Assembly (NCBI GenBank): GCA_965223435.1
Contig: CBDCWQ010000022.1
Location: forward strand, 496,001 to 560,000
Length of the DNA stretch: 64,000 nt
From: CBDCWQ01 sp965223435
GTDB taxonomy: Bacteria > Myxococcota > Kuafuiibacteriia > Kuafuiibacteriales > Kuafuiibacteriaceae
Direction: 5' to 3'
Shown here: one piece after another, positions 14,826 through 25,216 of the stretch
Layout of the letters: the number at the start of each line of letters is the position of its first letter
Numbering within the stretch: position 1 is the first letter of the stretch
Notes under the pieces: generated by a model
What the model saw: only the letters and a program-made list of their open reading frames with translations
What the model was told of the DNA's origin: nothing
Databases searched by the model: none
Program-made: the position numbers and the translations under genes

Positions 14826-17800
14826 CTATCTCCCTCGCAGTTTAACGATTGCCATGTCGCCCTCTAGACTTCCCCCAAAGTAGAGATCATCTGTGGCTTG
14901 ATCAACAGTGAGCGCCCACAATCCGTCGCCGGAAAAAAACACACCTTTGATACTCCCGAACTGACGGCTACAACCGCGTGCCAATAATAATGGTGTCCTG
15001 CCCTGGTCGCCAAACCCAATATCTACCGTACCGTCTACGTTCAAGCGAGTGACGCGAAAAACCTGCTCCTGCACCCCGCTCACAACCACACGGTCATTAC
15101 TGTCCACCGCCAGCAGGTTGGGCCAAACTCCGATGATTTGGGGCATCACAAGGCCATTGTTACCAAAATTCGCATCGAGTCTTCCATCAGACAAAAATCG
15201 CAAAACGATCGTCGCAGCTTGGTCCCGGTGGGTTGCGGTCAGCACATAGCGGCCCTGAGAATCACATCGTATCCGTGCCGGGCCGAGCCCAACCTTAGAT
15301 AAGGGCTCTTCTTCCCAGATTACCTGACCGCCGCTTCCAAAGGAAAGATCTACTGACCCGGTGCTATCAAAGCGATCTAAACGAAGCGCGGGCGGCACTT
15401 CATTGTCGTCGGTGGCGGCCACCGCAATGAGAGAACCATCGGGACACATGGCTATGTCGCTGTATGCCCAGCCCAAAAAATTGTTAGGCATCGCTGAATG
15501 CAGAGGGTCGCCGTCCGCACCGACATGAAGTACCTCGTTCGAATATAACAAGAACAGGCTATCGTTCGATCCCACCAAAGCGCCACGGGGCTCTTCAGAC
15601 TCTCCGGGGTCTCGACTTATCGTTTTCGTCCCACCTCCTGCAAAAGTGGTATCTAAAGTCGCTGACACAGTGTAGCGGGATACGCCGCCTTCAAAAACAA
15701 CCAACATCCGATCTTGAGAGTCAGTGCGTACAAAGTTCTCGTGATAAAAGGGAACACCCGCCTCTGGAATCGTGAGAGCCTCGCCACCATTGAAACTGCT
15801 GTCAATCGACCCATCAGGATTGAGTCGGATCAGTATCAAGACCCGATCGTACTGCTGTTCCGCACGCGCTATCATAACGTGTCGCCCCACAGAGTCTACA
15901 GTGAAGTCCAAAATTTCGTGGCCCGTATGCCCCAAAGGAGAGATGAAAAGCCCGTTGGTGGCGAAGGCTGTATCGACCATACCATCGGCACTAAACTTCA
16001 TCACAGCAAAGTCGCTTCGGTTAGGGTCGAGCTCCCGAGTGATCGAGCCAGAAAGAAAGAAATCGTTTCCGATGGTGTCTATGCTCTGTATCTCAAAAGT
16101 ACGACTGCCCACGAGTCTGGCGAATCCAGAAGCGGCGTTGTCAGAAAAATCTGGATCTACAACACCTGAGGCATCAACTCGGCACCAATCTGACGGACTC
16201 ATTGCCGATATCCGAGATAGGTGAATCGAGTGCCCGGTGCTTTGGACCGCAAAATGGCCATGAGTAGCTAACCCGCAAGCTGTTTGTGTGGACACTATGG
16301 ATGCCGAACGACCATCTGAGTCGATTCTCAATAACTCATAATCTGCGCCACGGTTTGGTGAACCGTGGATGTAGTGACGACGGTCGTCACCGAGACGATA
16401 GATCATCCGCCATTGGGGACGGCTGTAGAGCAAAGAAAAATGAGAATCGCTATCGAAATCCAAAAGCCCGACGTGTGTGCCAACCGATGATAAGCGTACG
16501 GCTACGGTCGGCCGGTTGTCGGCGTTGAGGGATAGACCAAAAATATTTGTTACATCTTCACCTCCAGCAAGTCCTCCAAACTTAAACCCGGATTGAAATC
16601 CAGATCCAGTGCTTCCATTGTCAAAGCTGGGGTCGATAAGGCCATTCTCATCGAGTCGCAAAATTTGATTAGACTCGTCCGCAGCAAGATAAGCTCGACC
16701 AAGGTTATCGACCTCCAAATAGAAATTGAAGAGCGACGAACTCAGTGGAAGTTCAATCTGACCCCCGAACCCAAACGTCTCATCGAGTTCACCACTTGCT
16801 CGCAATCGCATTACGTTGATGGGGTTAGGATTTGCGCTGTAGCTCCATTCAGGCGTCGCGAGCCAGATCCGATTGTCGCGCCCCAGCCGTACCCGATGGT
16901 TGCCCTCATCTATGCACACCGGCGACGCTAAGCGTCCGCCGTCTCCAAAAGCGGTCACCAGTTGCCCACTGCTATCAAGGCGGGCCAATGCGACCCGGGC
17001 TCCACTACTGACACGCGCTTCGCCGGCAATCAACACGCCACCGGTGTCATCGGCTTTCATGACCGACGTCGCCCCTGAGGATGGCCACACCGGATCAGGA
17101 GAAAGCCGAGTCCATCCGCTGCTTCCAAAGCCAGGATCTGGCGCACCCACTTGGGGTTGTGCACCCACGTCAAGGTTGATAGTCAAAACGGCGACGTTGG
17201 AATGGCCTATGCCATCACCGGCCTTTACAGTCATTTGATCGGAACCACTTTGCTCATCGTAGGGCGTGTAGATGAACGCTCCGGTGCCATCGTTGAAGAA
17301 ACGTAATCTTCCCAGCGCCCCTTGTTCGACAACCCCAAAAACTACAAGGTCGTGGTCGACATCGACCCAGGACACAGAGGCGACCAATGGAGAACCTGGC
17401 TGTGTTGTATAAATTGTGTCACGAAGGACCGGAGCATCGTTGATCGGCGTCACTTCAACCGTCACTTCAGCCGGCGTGGACTCTCGCTGGGGATCATTTG
17501 GATCATAGACGAGAAAAGTAAAACGATCAGATCCCGTGAAGTCTTGGGCCGGCCGGTACTCGAACTCTCCATCTTCTTGCACGTCTCCGTCGTTGATGTC
17601 TCCATTCATTGGATGGTCAACGATGCGAAATGCCAACGCGACTTGAGGCGCCCTAGGATCGGTTCCGCCCAGAGTAAAAGATGTAGGCATGTCCTCTGTC
17701 AGTGTCAGCGAACGAGGGGTGGCCACAGGATTGTTGTTGATCGTGTCGGCGGGTGTTGTTGTCGCAGTTGGGTTCTGGTTGTTTTCCCCTCTGTTTTCAG

Positions 17801-17870
17801 AAGGCGAGTGGCTGCCACAGGCCCATAGAAAGCAGATGGCCATCAGCACCCACCTTTTGGATAAATTCAT
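14826..17870 (-). CDS. Delta-60 repeat lipoprotein with Ig-like front
   Basis: About 1,014 residues from the ATG at 17870, chosen because GAGAAG lies 8 bases upstream (a GTG at 17876 is the alternative). A signal peptide ends in the lipobox LWAC. Residues ~50-240 hold two cadherin/VCBS-like Ig domains (AEVTVEVTPINDAPVL at the junction). The rest is a tandem of delta-60 (DUF5122) units marked by LDxxFGxGG motifs (LDETFGFGGQ, LDTTFAGGGT, LDANFGNNGL, VDIGFGDQGR), which build a beta-propeller. Likely an outer-surface protein of unknown partner. It is the longest intact gene in this part of the window. Confidence 0.85.
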   Translation of the reverse strand: MNLSKRWVLMAICFLWACGSHSPSENRGENNQNPTATTTPADTINNNPVATPRSLTLTEDMPTSFTLGGTDPRAPQVALAFRIVDHPMNGDINDGDVQEDGEFEYRPAQDFTGSDRFTFLVYDPNDPQRESTPAEVTVEVTPINDAPVLRDTIYTTQPGSPLVASVSWVDVDHDLVVFGVVEQGALGRLRFFNDGTGAFIYTPYDEQSGSDQMTVKAGDGIGHSNVAVLTINLDVGAQPQVGAPDPGFGSSGWTRLSPDPVWPSSGATSVMKADDTGGVLIAGEARVSSGARVALARLDSSGQLVTAFGDGGRLASPVCIDEGNHRVRLGRDNRIWLATPEWSYSANPNPINVMRLRASGELDETFGFGGQIELPLSSSLFNFYLEVDNLGRAYLAADESNQILRLDENGLIDPSFDNGSTGSGFQSGFKFGGLAGGEDVTNIFGLSLNADNRPTVAVRLSSVGTHVGLLDFDSDSHFSLLYSRPQWRMIYRLGDDRRHYIHGSPNRGADYELLRIDSDGRSASIVSTQTACGLATHGHFAVQSTGHSIHLSRISAMSPSDWCRVDASGVVDPDFSDNAASGFARLVGSRTFEIQSIDTIGNDFFLSGSITRELDPNRSDFAVMKFSADGMVDTAFATNGLFISPLGHTGHEILDFTVDSVGRHVMIARAEQQYDRVLILIRLNPDGSIDSSFNGGEALTIPEAGVPFYHENFVRTDSQDRMLVVFEGGVSRYTVSATLDTTFAGGGTKTISRDPGESEEPRGALVGSNDSLFLLYSNEVLHVGADGDPLHSAMPNNFLGWAYSDIAMCPDGSLIAVAATDDNEVPPALRLDRFDSTGSVDLSFGSGGQVIWEEEPLSKVGLGPARIRCDSQGRYVLTATHRDQAATIVLRFLSDGRLDANFGNNGLVMPQIIGVWPNLLAVDSNDRVVVSGVQEQVFRVTRLNVDGTVDIGFGDQGRTPLLLARGCSRQFGSIKGVFFSGDGLWALTVDQATDDLYFGGSLEGDMAIVKLRGR

Positions 17871-17876
17871 GGGCAC

Positions 17877-18093
17877 TTCTCTCTACTCCATGGACATAGC
17901 AAACATCGCGTCTGTGTTCCTCGTCTACATGGGTACACTTTTTCCTTCACTTCAGCTAAGTCCCCTCTGCAATTGAGCAAACCCCGGGCCAAAAGAAGAG
18001 CGTCTCATTTCAGACGAAATCGCCCTCTACATGGAGACGAATCCCTCCATCACTGCGCACCGAAGTTGACACTATCTATCCAAAGCTCATTCA
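17877..18093. other. Intergenic upstream region
   Basis: Holds the promoter side of the delta-60 gene and the 3' side of the next minus-strand gene. No clear -35/-10 pair or terminator could be fixed. Confidence 0.4.
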
Positions 18094-18967
18094 TTACCGA
18101 CACCCTTGCGGGGTCATTCCGAGTGATACCTGAGTACATTTACTGAAGCTGGGACGCACTGTAGACTTGCATCTATATAGCTCAGAGACCTCGCCGCATT
18201 CCGGGACTACGTTCGACCACCCCTCGCCTGGTTCGCATGCCTGTGAGCAGTTAAGGCGGTTTGACCATTGGTGCTCCTGAGTGCCATCGCCGTTCCAATC
18301 ATAGTCTATCACGACTTCAGCCAGATAAGACGTCCGAACGGCCACTCGAAATCAGAGCGTCGGAGTCTGGGTCGCCACCGATATACCCAACCCGACCCGC
18401 GTACGAACCAGCGACCAAAAATCGTGATGGTCCCGAGGCCACGATGGACGTGACTCCACCGGAGTCAATGCGGTGAGCCGTGTCTTTGACCGGGACCGTA
18501 GGCCCGAGGCCTCCCCAGACAGGCCTTCCGTTAGATCCATAGGCGATCAAATAGCCACTATTTCCGTATCCAACCGAGAGTGTAACCTCTCGTCTTTCGG
18601 GAGTTCGAATGGCGTTCACGCCTTCTAACTCGATAGGAATCCCCCATTTGAAAACCCCAGGCGAGCCGTAGGTGGAGACTGCATACGCAGGCGTTTCTGA
18701 TGCCAGCCGGAATTCGGTAGGCCGACCTAAGTCGAAGATGATATTCCCAGAAAAAGACATCACAAGGACAGAAGAACCATCGTCGCCACGTGCAAATGAC
18801 GAAAGTTTATCGCTCTGGGCTCCGCCTGCATGTGACACCCACAGCACGCGGGGGCATGGACTCGTATTCGCTGAGTTGGACTCTGTATCCACATCTTCTG
18901 TAGGCGGTGTCGCGGGTGATGAATTTTTTACATGCCGCGAAACACCGACCAGTAAACCAAGCACCAA
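18094..18967 (-). pseudogene. Exported repeat protein broken by a frameshift
   Basis: The first frame (18967-18317) carries repeats such as SFARGDDGSSVLVMSFSGNI and RFLVAGSYAGRVGYIGGDP, resembling SBBP/beta-propeller repeats of Myxococcota surface proteins. It breaks at SSGRSDV, and the continuation is in the frame 18345-18094 (SYLAEVVIDYDWNGDG then ten cysteine-spaced residues to the stop). A single indel near 18325-18340 restores one ~290-residue protein. The N-terminal signal is not clear in the chosen frame. Confidence 0.55.
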
Positions 18968-19323
18968 TGCATTCGTTGGGTTTCGCGCTGCGCCACAGTG
19001 TCTGATGCTTTAAGTGTATGGGACTCAAACCATTTTCAAAACAAGATCAGAATCTTCTTCATCTGCGCAGTGATTCGGCATGGTTGAGTCTGTAGGCTCA
19101 AGTAGCATAAAGGAGTTTGTCGTCACGGAGGTTGCGCTTGAAACAGCTTAAGGACGTCTCGTCTTTCGCAGGGCACTTCGTCACAGACAGAAACACCGTC
19201 CACTCTTTCGGGGGAAGCCCAACCTGTTGTCACGGATCTAGCAGTATGATCATAGACAATATCGGGCGGCCCACCTGGTGTAAGGCTTGTTGGGGCTCAG
19301 TGAGAGAATTATGCTTTATCTTC

Positions 19324-20892
19324 GTGGTTAGATTTACTCGTTTGTGGCGAATCGGGGCATTTGGCCTCGTACTACTGGGTTGCTCAAATGAATCAAACGG
19401 AGAAAAGGAGAAGAGGGAAAGCAACGCATGCACCGATAACAGTCCGATCTCGGGTTTGGGTGAGTTAAACGATCCTTATCGTATCTGTGCGGTGGGACAG
19501 CTTCGACGCATCGGGAACGAATTGGATCAAGCGGGGCACTATCTGATCGATCGCGATCTAGATTGGAATGACTATGCCGGAGATCCATTCCAGATCGGTC
19601 ATTTTGAGGGCACGCTGGATGGCGGTGGCCATCGCCTTTTTAACCTTTCTTTGACAAGCGTCGATGGAAAGGGCGGACTGATTCGGCGACTTGAGGGCGC
19701 GACGATTCAAAATCTTTCGGTGTTTGGGGCGAGTGCTACTGCGGGTGAGTTCGGAGCGGTTATCGCGGCAGAAGCTTGGGGTCTCGACGAAATCCGCATC
19801 CGCGATGTCATCCTCGAGGACGTCCAAGTCGTTTCCGGTCGTTTTGGCGCCGCTGTCGTCGCTAGCGCGAGTGGGACGCTACGATTAGAGCGGGTAGTTG
19901 TAAAAAGCGCGACGATTACAGCAGATGGTGATCAGGCGCGGGCCGGGGGACTGGTGGCGAGCACTACGAGCCCTGGCGCGACTATCAGTGACTGCAGTAT
20001 GGATGGGTCCGTGCGTGGTACGGAGTACGCAGGCGGCATTCTTGGACATTGCGGAGGGGATTGCATTTTGGAGGAATCGACTTCTTCAGCCACGGTTGAA
20101 TCAGATACGAGGGCCGGTGGCTTGGTGGGAAGCATGGCGGGGGAGATGTCAAATTGTTCGGCTTCCGGAAGCGTTCGCGGCCACAATGCAGGAGGGCTCA
20201 TTGGAATACTGCACGGAACGGTGGTCGATTCTTTTAGCACTGGGGCGGTACGTGGGAGTAGAGCGGGGGGGCTGGTCGGAGCGGCGTTGGGTGTGTTAAG
20301 CCAGCCGGAAATCCGACGATCCTTCGCAACGGGGTCGGTTCAAGGGGTTTCAGCTGCCGGGGGACTTTTAGGTTGGGCGGATCCGTTCGAAGGTGTTACC
20401 GTGCGTGACTGCTACGCGACGGGGCTAGTCACTGCTATGAATTCCTCGCTTACGACGAATGATGCCGGCGGTTTAGTGGGTGAGCTTCTCGGCCCCAGTA
20501 TCGTTGAACGTTGTTATTCTTCGTCGCCCAAAGTAAGCGGTCAATTCGCCGGGGGTTTAGTCGGAAGCATGCGCATTTCCGCCACCCTCCGCGACTCTTT
20601 TGCTTCCACGGAGGTGGCGGGTTCATCTCTCGGTGGTGTTCTCGGCGATGCAAATACTTTGAGTCCCACGCCGATCGATCGAGTCTACTGGGATGAGAGC
20701 CTTGGTCTGGTTTCTGTCTGCATCGGCGGAACGCCATCTAACCAACCCGCGTCGTGCCTGGGTCTGAATATTGATGGAATATCCCCCCAAGTTTTTCAGA
20801 GTATGACGGAGCCACCGCTTGATATGTGGGATTTCGTTAATGTTTGGCAAGCCAAAGCGGGGGAGTTTCCGAGGTTGCGGTCCGTGCCCTAA
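19324..20892 (+). CDS. GLUG-repeat lipoprotein
   Basis: From the GTG at 19324 the protein opens with a signal peptide ending in lipobox VLLGC. The frame is open upstream to 19117, but that stretch has no signal. It then carries about ten GLUG-type repeats (AGGLVASTTSPGA, AGGILGHCGGDC, AGGLVGSMAGEM, AGGLIGILHGTV, AGGLVGAALG, AGGLLGWADP, AGGLVGELLG, AGGLVGSMRI), each followed by a C/S-x-A-T-G-S-V type strand. GLUG repeats form beta-helical stalks in adhesins. The ending WQAKAGEFPRLRSVP is the usual close of this family, so the gene is complete. Confidence 0.85.
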   Translation: MVRFTRLWRIGAFGLVLLGCSNESNGEKEKRESNACTDNSPISGLGELNDPYRICAVGQLRRIGNELDQAGHYLIDRDLDWNDYAGDPFQIGHFEGTLDGGGHRLFNLSLTSVDGKGGLIRRLEGATIQNLSVFGASATAGEFGAVIAAEAWGLDEIRIRDVILEDVQVVSGRFGAAVVASASGTLRLERVVVKSATITADGDQARAGGLVASTTSPGATISDCSMDGSVRGTEYAGGILGHCGGDCILEESTSSATVESDTRAGGLVGSMAGEMSNCSASGSVRGHNAGGLIGILHGTVVDSFSTGAVRGSRAGGLVGAALGVLSQPEIRRSFATGSVQGVSAAGGLLGWADPFEGVTVRDCYATGLVTAMNSSLTTNDAGGLVGELLGPSIVERCYSSSPKVSGQFAGGLVGSMRISATLRDSFASTEVAGSSLGGVLGDANTLSPTPIDRVYWDESLGLVSVCIGGTPSNQPASCLGLNIDGISPQVFQSMTEPPLDMWDFVNVWQAKAGEFPRLRSVP

Positions 20893-21120
20893 GAGCCAAT
20901 TCTGAACATCATGGTATTGGCGTCATTCTTAGCGTATACGGGCCCCCGTCGATGACGGTTTCAACGACCCCTTGCGGCGACGCGTCTTTTTCGACATCCA
21001 CCGAGGTTGCTGGTTTCACCGGTGCCGATTTCGCAATTTCATTTTTGTTCGTCACATGAGGTTTCGGGCCCGATCGGACGATTCAAGGTAACAGATGGGA
21101 TGAAGTGGCGAGCTTCCATC
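20893..21120. other. Intergenic, nothing recognised
   Basis: Spacer between convergent genes; no terminator hairpin or conserved frame seen. Confidence 0.4.
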
Positions 21121-23457
21121 CTAGCCAACGAGCAATTCTGTCGAGCAGGCAAAGCTTGAAATGCCGTTTGCGCCAGCCCGCCAAGGATTTGGCGAACTGG
21201 CTGACTCCAGCTCGGGGTCTGGAATGGGTCGACGGAGGGAGGGGGCTTGGCAGGTTCCCGCAATCGAAAATCCGACGGAGGCTGCAAGCAATCCCCTTTT
21301 GGAGCGGGACCCGAGTGAGATTTTTCGCGCAACGACGGGGGCCCGTAACATCCTCTCGATTTCGTTGCTGGTGATGGGCACAGCCCCATTGGACAAAAAG
21401 ACCTGCAGTTCATACCACCGGTTTTCGAGATATTTGATCGCCTTTGCGATCAACGTGGACCCGAGTGCGCGAACGGTCCCTGCGAGTCTTCCAATTTCAG
21501 CCACGACGGGCTTTGCGCCGCGACGCGGCGCCCCAAACAAGCCGATGAAAGTTCGGTTCGCGAAATTGATCGTACATCTGTTGTTGAGGTCGATAGCTGC
21601 CTCCGTCATCCCCATTTCGGAGGTTTTTCGGCCAAACTCGACCGCTTCTCGCAAGCGTACACAGACGCCGTCCAGCTCGTCCTTGCTCGGCTGCCCTCCG
21701 AATGGCAGCTTTCTTGACCGCTTGGCGAGCACCCACAGAACACGGTTTCCGAATCCGTTTGCCACCTCGGTCGCTCGCAACTGGCGTCGTAGTTCCAAGT
21801 CGGTGATGTGGCCTACCAAGGAGATATGTGCCCCCGTCGCCACGGCTGGAGTATTCTTGGTGAGCGTCCTGAGGTTTCCCGTATCCCAGCACTGACGCAA
21901 CGTGGGGGACAACGTGTTGCCTTCTCGCGCCATCACTTTGAGTACGCTGGCAAACTCAGATTCATAGGTGAGCAATCGCTTGTCGTATACGCCCTCCACG
22001 AACTCTTCCCGTCCACGCTTTTCAACAACCTGCTCGTCCCTGACCGCCCAAACCACCCCTTCGCCAGAAGCTAGGCCAGATTTCACCCGCTCATTCTTCC
22101 AGTCATCAAACTCTTCAAACAGGGCGATCACTCGATCGTAGGATGTTCCTTTGCGGGCCTTGGACGTCGCACCGACGACCACACAAAACAGATTCAAATA
22201 GTGCTGCGTTCCCTCGACCACAAAATGAGGCGACCGCCCCACAACGTTGCCGAAGGCGGTGAGAAGCTGGAAGATCAGCGCTGCAGGATCAGCTTCAGTA
22301 TGCGGTTCAAGACATTCAAGAATGTCCCCTAGCAATCCAATCCGTGCATCGTCGTGCAAGTGGGGCCAATCACGCGCCGATTCGACTTCAAATTTCGGTT
22401 TCGCTGTCTCGACCTTACCAGCGCCAAGCTGCATCAATTCATCAGCAAGATCATCGCCTACAAACGCCCGGCCCACTGACGTATCAACCCACTCGCGGAG
22501 CCGCCAGGTTTGGCCACATGCGTGACAAAACAGTGCACCACCCGCAAAGAAAACCACTGCAGAGGGATTCTCGTCGTCGTGGAAAGGACAACAGACATTG
22601 ATGCCTTTACTCGAACGACTCGCTCCATCACTACTCTCAACCGCACCGAGAATGCGGTCAAAAACGCCGCCGCTATCAGACCGCCCTGAAGATTCTTCGA
22701 CTGGTTCATCCGAATCCTCGATTCGCGTCAGTGCCTTCTTCAATTGCTCGGGTGATGCCCCCTTTTCTGACGCAGCTCCCAAGAACTCTTCCAACGTCAG
22801 TGCGCAACCACCGTGGAAGATGATGGTCCGCCCGTCTTCAACGTCGGGTGCAAAGTAAGGAAGCCACAATCCGTTTCCGAATCCATCGCCTTCGTGATCC
22901 TGTTTCGGGAAAACCTCCGTCTTCTCAGGAAGGCCGGCCTTTTTTCGAACGTATTGCAGGAATTTTCGCACATCCGGCGCAGGCACGGGTTCGTCAAGAA
23001 ACACGATCACCCGAGTTCCTGGTGCAGACTTCGTGTGTTCTACAAAGCACTCGATCTCAAAATCAGATAGGATCTCGACGCACCTCGCGGCATCGCCGAC
23101 GGGATCGTTCCTCCGATGAGGGCCATGCGCATCGATGTCGATCGCTCCTACTTTCACCAACCCATCTTGCAAAATGAATACACCACATCTCTGCTCGCCC
23201 AAAAGGTGAGAGACGACCTTCTTGGCGAACGTTGTGGCACGTATCTTTATTGTCCGCACTCGACCACTTCCCGACGCAACGGCAAGTCGAGCATTCTCAC
23301 GCGCACCGTAGAGATGTGTCAGTTGATTTGCTTGTCTTGCGTTCCCCTCAGAGCCAAAATTGCCAGGTTCGCCGTATTCCACGGATGAGTGGCCACCCAA
23401 AACACCCGTCGCGGAGGAAACGACGAAATCATCACACAAGTCTTTTGAATCGGTCAT
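21121..23457 (-). CDS. Primase-CHC2-DUF3987 protein with IS66 transposase tail
   Basis: 778 residues in one open frame. Residues ~75-240 resemble an archaeo-eukaryotic-type primase: GAIDIDAHG gives the acidic pair, then TEVFPKQDHEGDG and LWLPYF. Residues ~290-325 form a CHC2-type zinc site (CCPFHDDENPSAV, FCHACGQTW). Residues ~360-640 match DUF3987, a helicase-like domain common in plasmids and phages (LLTYESEFASVLKVMAREGN). From about residue 669 the sequence switches to the C-terminal part of an IS66 TnpC (AKAIKYLENRWYELQVFL, VPITSNEIERMLRAPVVARK). The end of DUF3987 is thus replaced by transposase sequence in the same frame, about nucleotides 21121-21453. Original role: replication of a mobile element or a conflict system. 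Present activity is doubtful. Confidence 0.75.
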   Translation of the reverse strand: MTDSKDLCDDFVVSSATGVLGGHSSVEYGEPGNFGSEGNARQANQLTHLYGARENARLAVASGSGRVRTIKIRATTFAKKVVSHLLGEQRCGVFILQDGLVKVGAIDIDAHGPHRRNDPVGDAARCVEILSDFEIECFVEHTKSAPGTRVIVFLDEPVPAPDVRKFLQYVRKKAGLPEKTEVFPKQDHEGDGFGNGLWLPYFAPDVEDGRTIIFHGGCALTLEEFLGAASEKGASPEQLKKALTRIEDSDEPVEESSGRSDSGGVFDRILGAVESSDGASRSSKGINVCCPFHDDENPSAVVFFAGGALFCHACGQTWRLREWVDTSVGRAFVGDDLADELMQLGAGKVETAKPKFEVESARDWPHLHDDARIGLLGDILECLEPHTEADPAALIFQLLTAFGNVVGRSPHFVVEGTQHYLNLFCVVVGATSKARKGTSYDRVIALFEEFDDWKNERVKSGLASGEGVVWAVRDEQVVEKRGREEFVEGVYDKRLLTYESEFASVLKVMAREGNTLSPTLRQCWDTGNLRTLTKNTPAVATGAHISLVGHITDLELRRQLRATEVANGFGNRVLWVLAKRSRKLPFGGQPSKDELDGVCVRLREAVEFGRKTSEMGMTEAAIDLNNRCTINFANRTFIGLFGAPRRGAKPVVAEIGRLAGTVRALGSTLIAKAIKYLENRWYELQVFLSNGAVPITSNEIERMLRAPVVARKISLGSRSKRGLLAASVGFSIAGTCQAPSLRRPIPDPELESASSPNPWRAGANGISSFACSTELLVG

Positions 23458-23768
23458 GGCACTATCCAGCCATGCTTGCCACCCACCTCGTAAGTAACGC
23501 GTCTCGTTGAGTTCGAGCCTTGCTCCTAAGACACGTACTCACTGAGCGCCGTTGGGAATAATCCCCTCGCAGGTAGCCTGGCCACGCGCGAGAGTCCGAC
23601 TTTCCGAATGCTGAAAATGAACTTCTGGAGTGCGCCAGCCAGTAGAAACAGAACCTGCTTGACAAGGTTTGCGCTTCTTGCCCATTCTACTCTTGAGTTC
23701 CGGCCATAGGGGCCAGCGCTCAGTAACAAGGCGACGGAAGCCCCATCGCCCAAAAAAAGGAGTAACGG
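23458..23768. promoter_or_regulatory. Divergent upstream region, possible promoter for AIPR gene
   Basis: TTGACA at 23659-23664 with a weak CATTCT-like -10 about 18 bases on could drive the AIPR gene. AAGGAG with good spacing precedes its ATG at 23769. No other gene is seen in this stretch. Confidence 0.35.
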
Positions 23769-25016
23769 ATGCCTAAATCCGCAACAACTAAGTCTTTTTC
23801 TTTCCAACTCAAAACCGATCAATACCGAGCACTTCCAATTCCTAACTCTCAAGGAAGACTCGGAGAGTGCTTCGTGCCCGTAACGGACCTTCCCGAAGAA
23901 CTCTCTGACTTCATGGAGGTCAACCCCCGCGTACCATCACGAACTACCAAGGGAGTTCTCGCTGGTTCTGTCATCAAAGGAATCAAAGAGACTCTCGAAG
24001 ACTATCCTCAAGACATGGCCATCAAGAACCAAGGGATCTACCTTCTGGTAGCTAACGCCGAGCACAAGAAAGAAAGCGGTGGCATGGGTGTGCTGACAAT
24101 ATCACTCGAAGACCCGTCTCAGCACGGCATTGTTAATGGTGGGCACACGTTTGCGGCTATCAGGGACACGATAGAAAAAGCTGACGAAAGCCAGCTCGAA
24201 AGCCTAGAAACCGCCTATGTGCGAATCCACATCCTCTTAGGTATCGAGAAAGAGAAAGTCCCGGAAATTGCTGATGGCCTAAATCGCAGCAAGCAGGTTG
24301 ATGATCCATCCTTGGACAACCTCCGCGGGCATTTCGAAAAGATCAAGAACGCCATGAAGAACAAGCCCGGTGCTGATCAAATTGCCTACAATCAGGGAGC
24401 GGATGGGGATGTGTACGTAACTGAGGTAATAGCTTTTCTTGAGCTATTCAATACGGACCGTTTCGACAACAAGCGACATCCGCACAATCTCTTCTCGCGG
24501 AAAAAGACCGCCCTTCAGTTTTTCACCGCGGATTTGGACAAGGCAGGCTCACCCATCACGCTCATCACGGAAAATACGTTCGAGATTCTGTCCTTGGCAG
24601 ACAATATTCGTAGAGCCGTTCCATCTGCAGCAAACAAGGTGGGGTTTCAATTCGGAAGGATGAAGGAAAGGCAAAACGCGAAATCGGTTGCAAAGCAACC
24701 AAGCCCTATTCCTCTTCATTTTTTGGGTGGCACATCGGACTACCGTGTGCCGCGGGGGTGGCTCTATCCACTCCTCGCTGCGTTCCGAGCCAATATTGTT
24801 TTGGTTGAATCCAAGCGTGCCTTTGGGTGGGGAATGCCAGTCGATGAGCTGATCGAAGCGGTCTTGCCGGAGTTGGTTGAGGTTTGCGTAAAGGAACACC
24901 GTGACAACGGAATGAAGCCGGATCAAGTCGGAAAGCGCGAGTCGGTATACAGCCAGTGCTACGATAAGGTCTTGCTTCATCTTCTCAGAAGCCGGGTTGC
25001 TTCAGAAAAACAGTAA
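23769..25016 (+). CDS. AIPR-family (abortive phage resistance) protein
   Basis: 415 residues with an AAGGAG ribosome site just upstream. The core has the AIPR signature region NQGIYLLVAN ... HGIVNGGHTFAAI, then LLGIEKEKVPEIADGLNRSK (the conserved N-Q/S-R segment) and YVTEVIAFLELFNTDRF. AIPR proteins were named from a plasmid-borne abortive-infection gene and occur in defence islands; the mechanism is not settled. In most members the NGG is followed by Q; here it is H, so a key polar residue differs. Neighbours (primase/DUF3987, AlbA_2, PIN) fit a defence or plasmid-derived island. The gene appears complete and monocistronic. Confidence 0.8.
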   Translation: MPKSATTKSFSFQLKTDQYRALPIPNSQGRLGECFVPVTDLPEELSDFMEVNPRVPSRTTKGVLAGSVIKGIKETLEDYPQDMAIKNQGIYLLVANAEHKKESGGMGVLTISLEDPSQHGIVNGGHTFAAIRDTIEKADESQLESLETAYVRIHILLGIEKEKVPEIADGLNRSKQVDDPSLDNLRGHFEKIKNAMKNKPGADQIAYNQGADGDVYVTEVIAFLELFNTDRFDNKRHPHNLFSRKKTALQFFTADLDKAGSPITLITENTFEILSLADNIRRAVPSAANKVGFQFGRMKERQNAKSVAKQPSPIPLHFLGGTSDYRVPRGWLYPLLAAFRANIVLVESKRAFGWGMPVDELIEAVLPELVEVCVKEHRDNGMKPDQVGKRESVYSQCYDKVLLHLLRSRVASEKQ

Positions 25017-25096
25017 CATCGATTCACCCTCGCCACTCGATTCCCAGATGATCTTTGGTCGTAACGTCGTAAAACGACGGGAACGTTCGATACTCG

Positions 25097-25216
25097 CTAT
25101 GCAGCCAATGCCATCACGGCGGTTCTAAACTCGTATACATAGGCCCGCCATTCTTTATTTTCACGCATTTCGCTGAGTATCCGAAACGGCTTCTTCAAGT
25201 CGTCTTTCGGGTACAT
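25097..25216 (-). CDS. 39-residue mini-protein
   Basis: The ATG at 25216 opens a frame reading MYPKDDLKKPFRILSEMREN, then KEWRAYVYEF and RTAVMALAA before TAG. It is acidic-basic amphipathic and looks like a real helical peptide. A decayed second version of its end (ECRTAVMAIGV, stop) lies at about 25335-25375 on the same strand, so the unit was duplicated. No family recognised. It sits between the AIPR and AlbA_2 genes. Confidence 0.5.
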   Translation of the reverse strand: MYPKDDLKKPFRILSEMRENKEWRAYVYEFRTAVMALAA

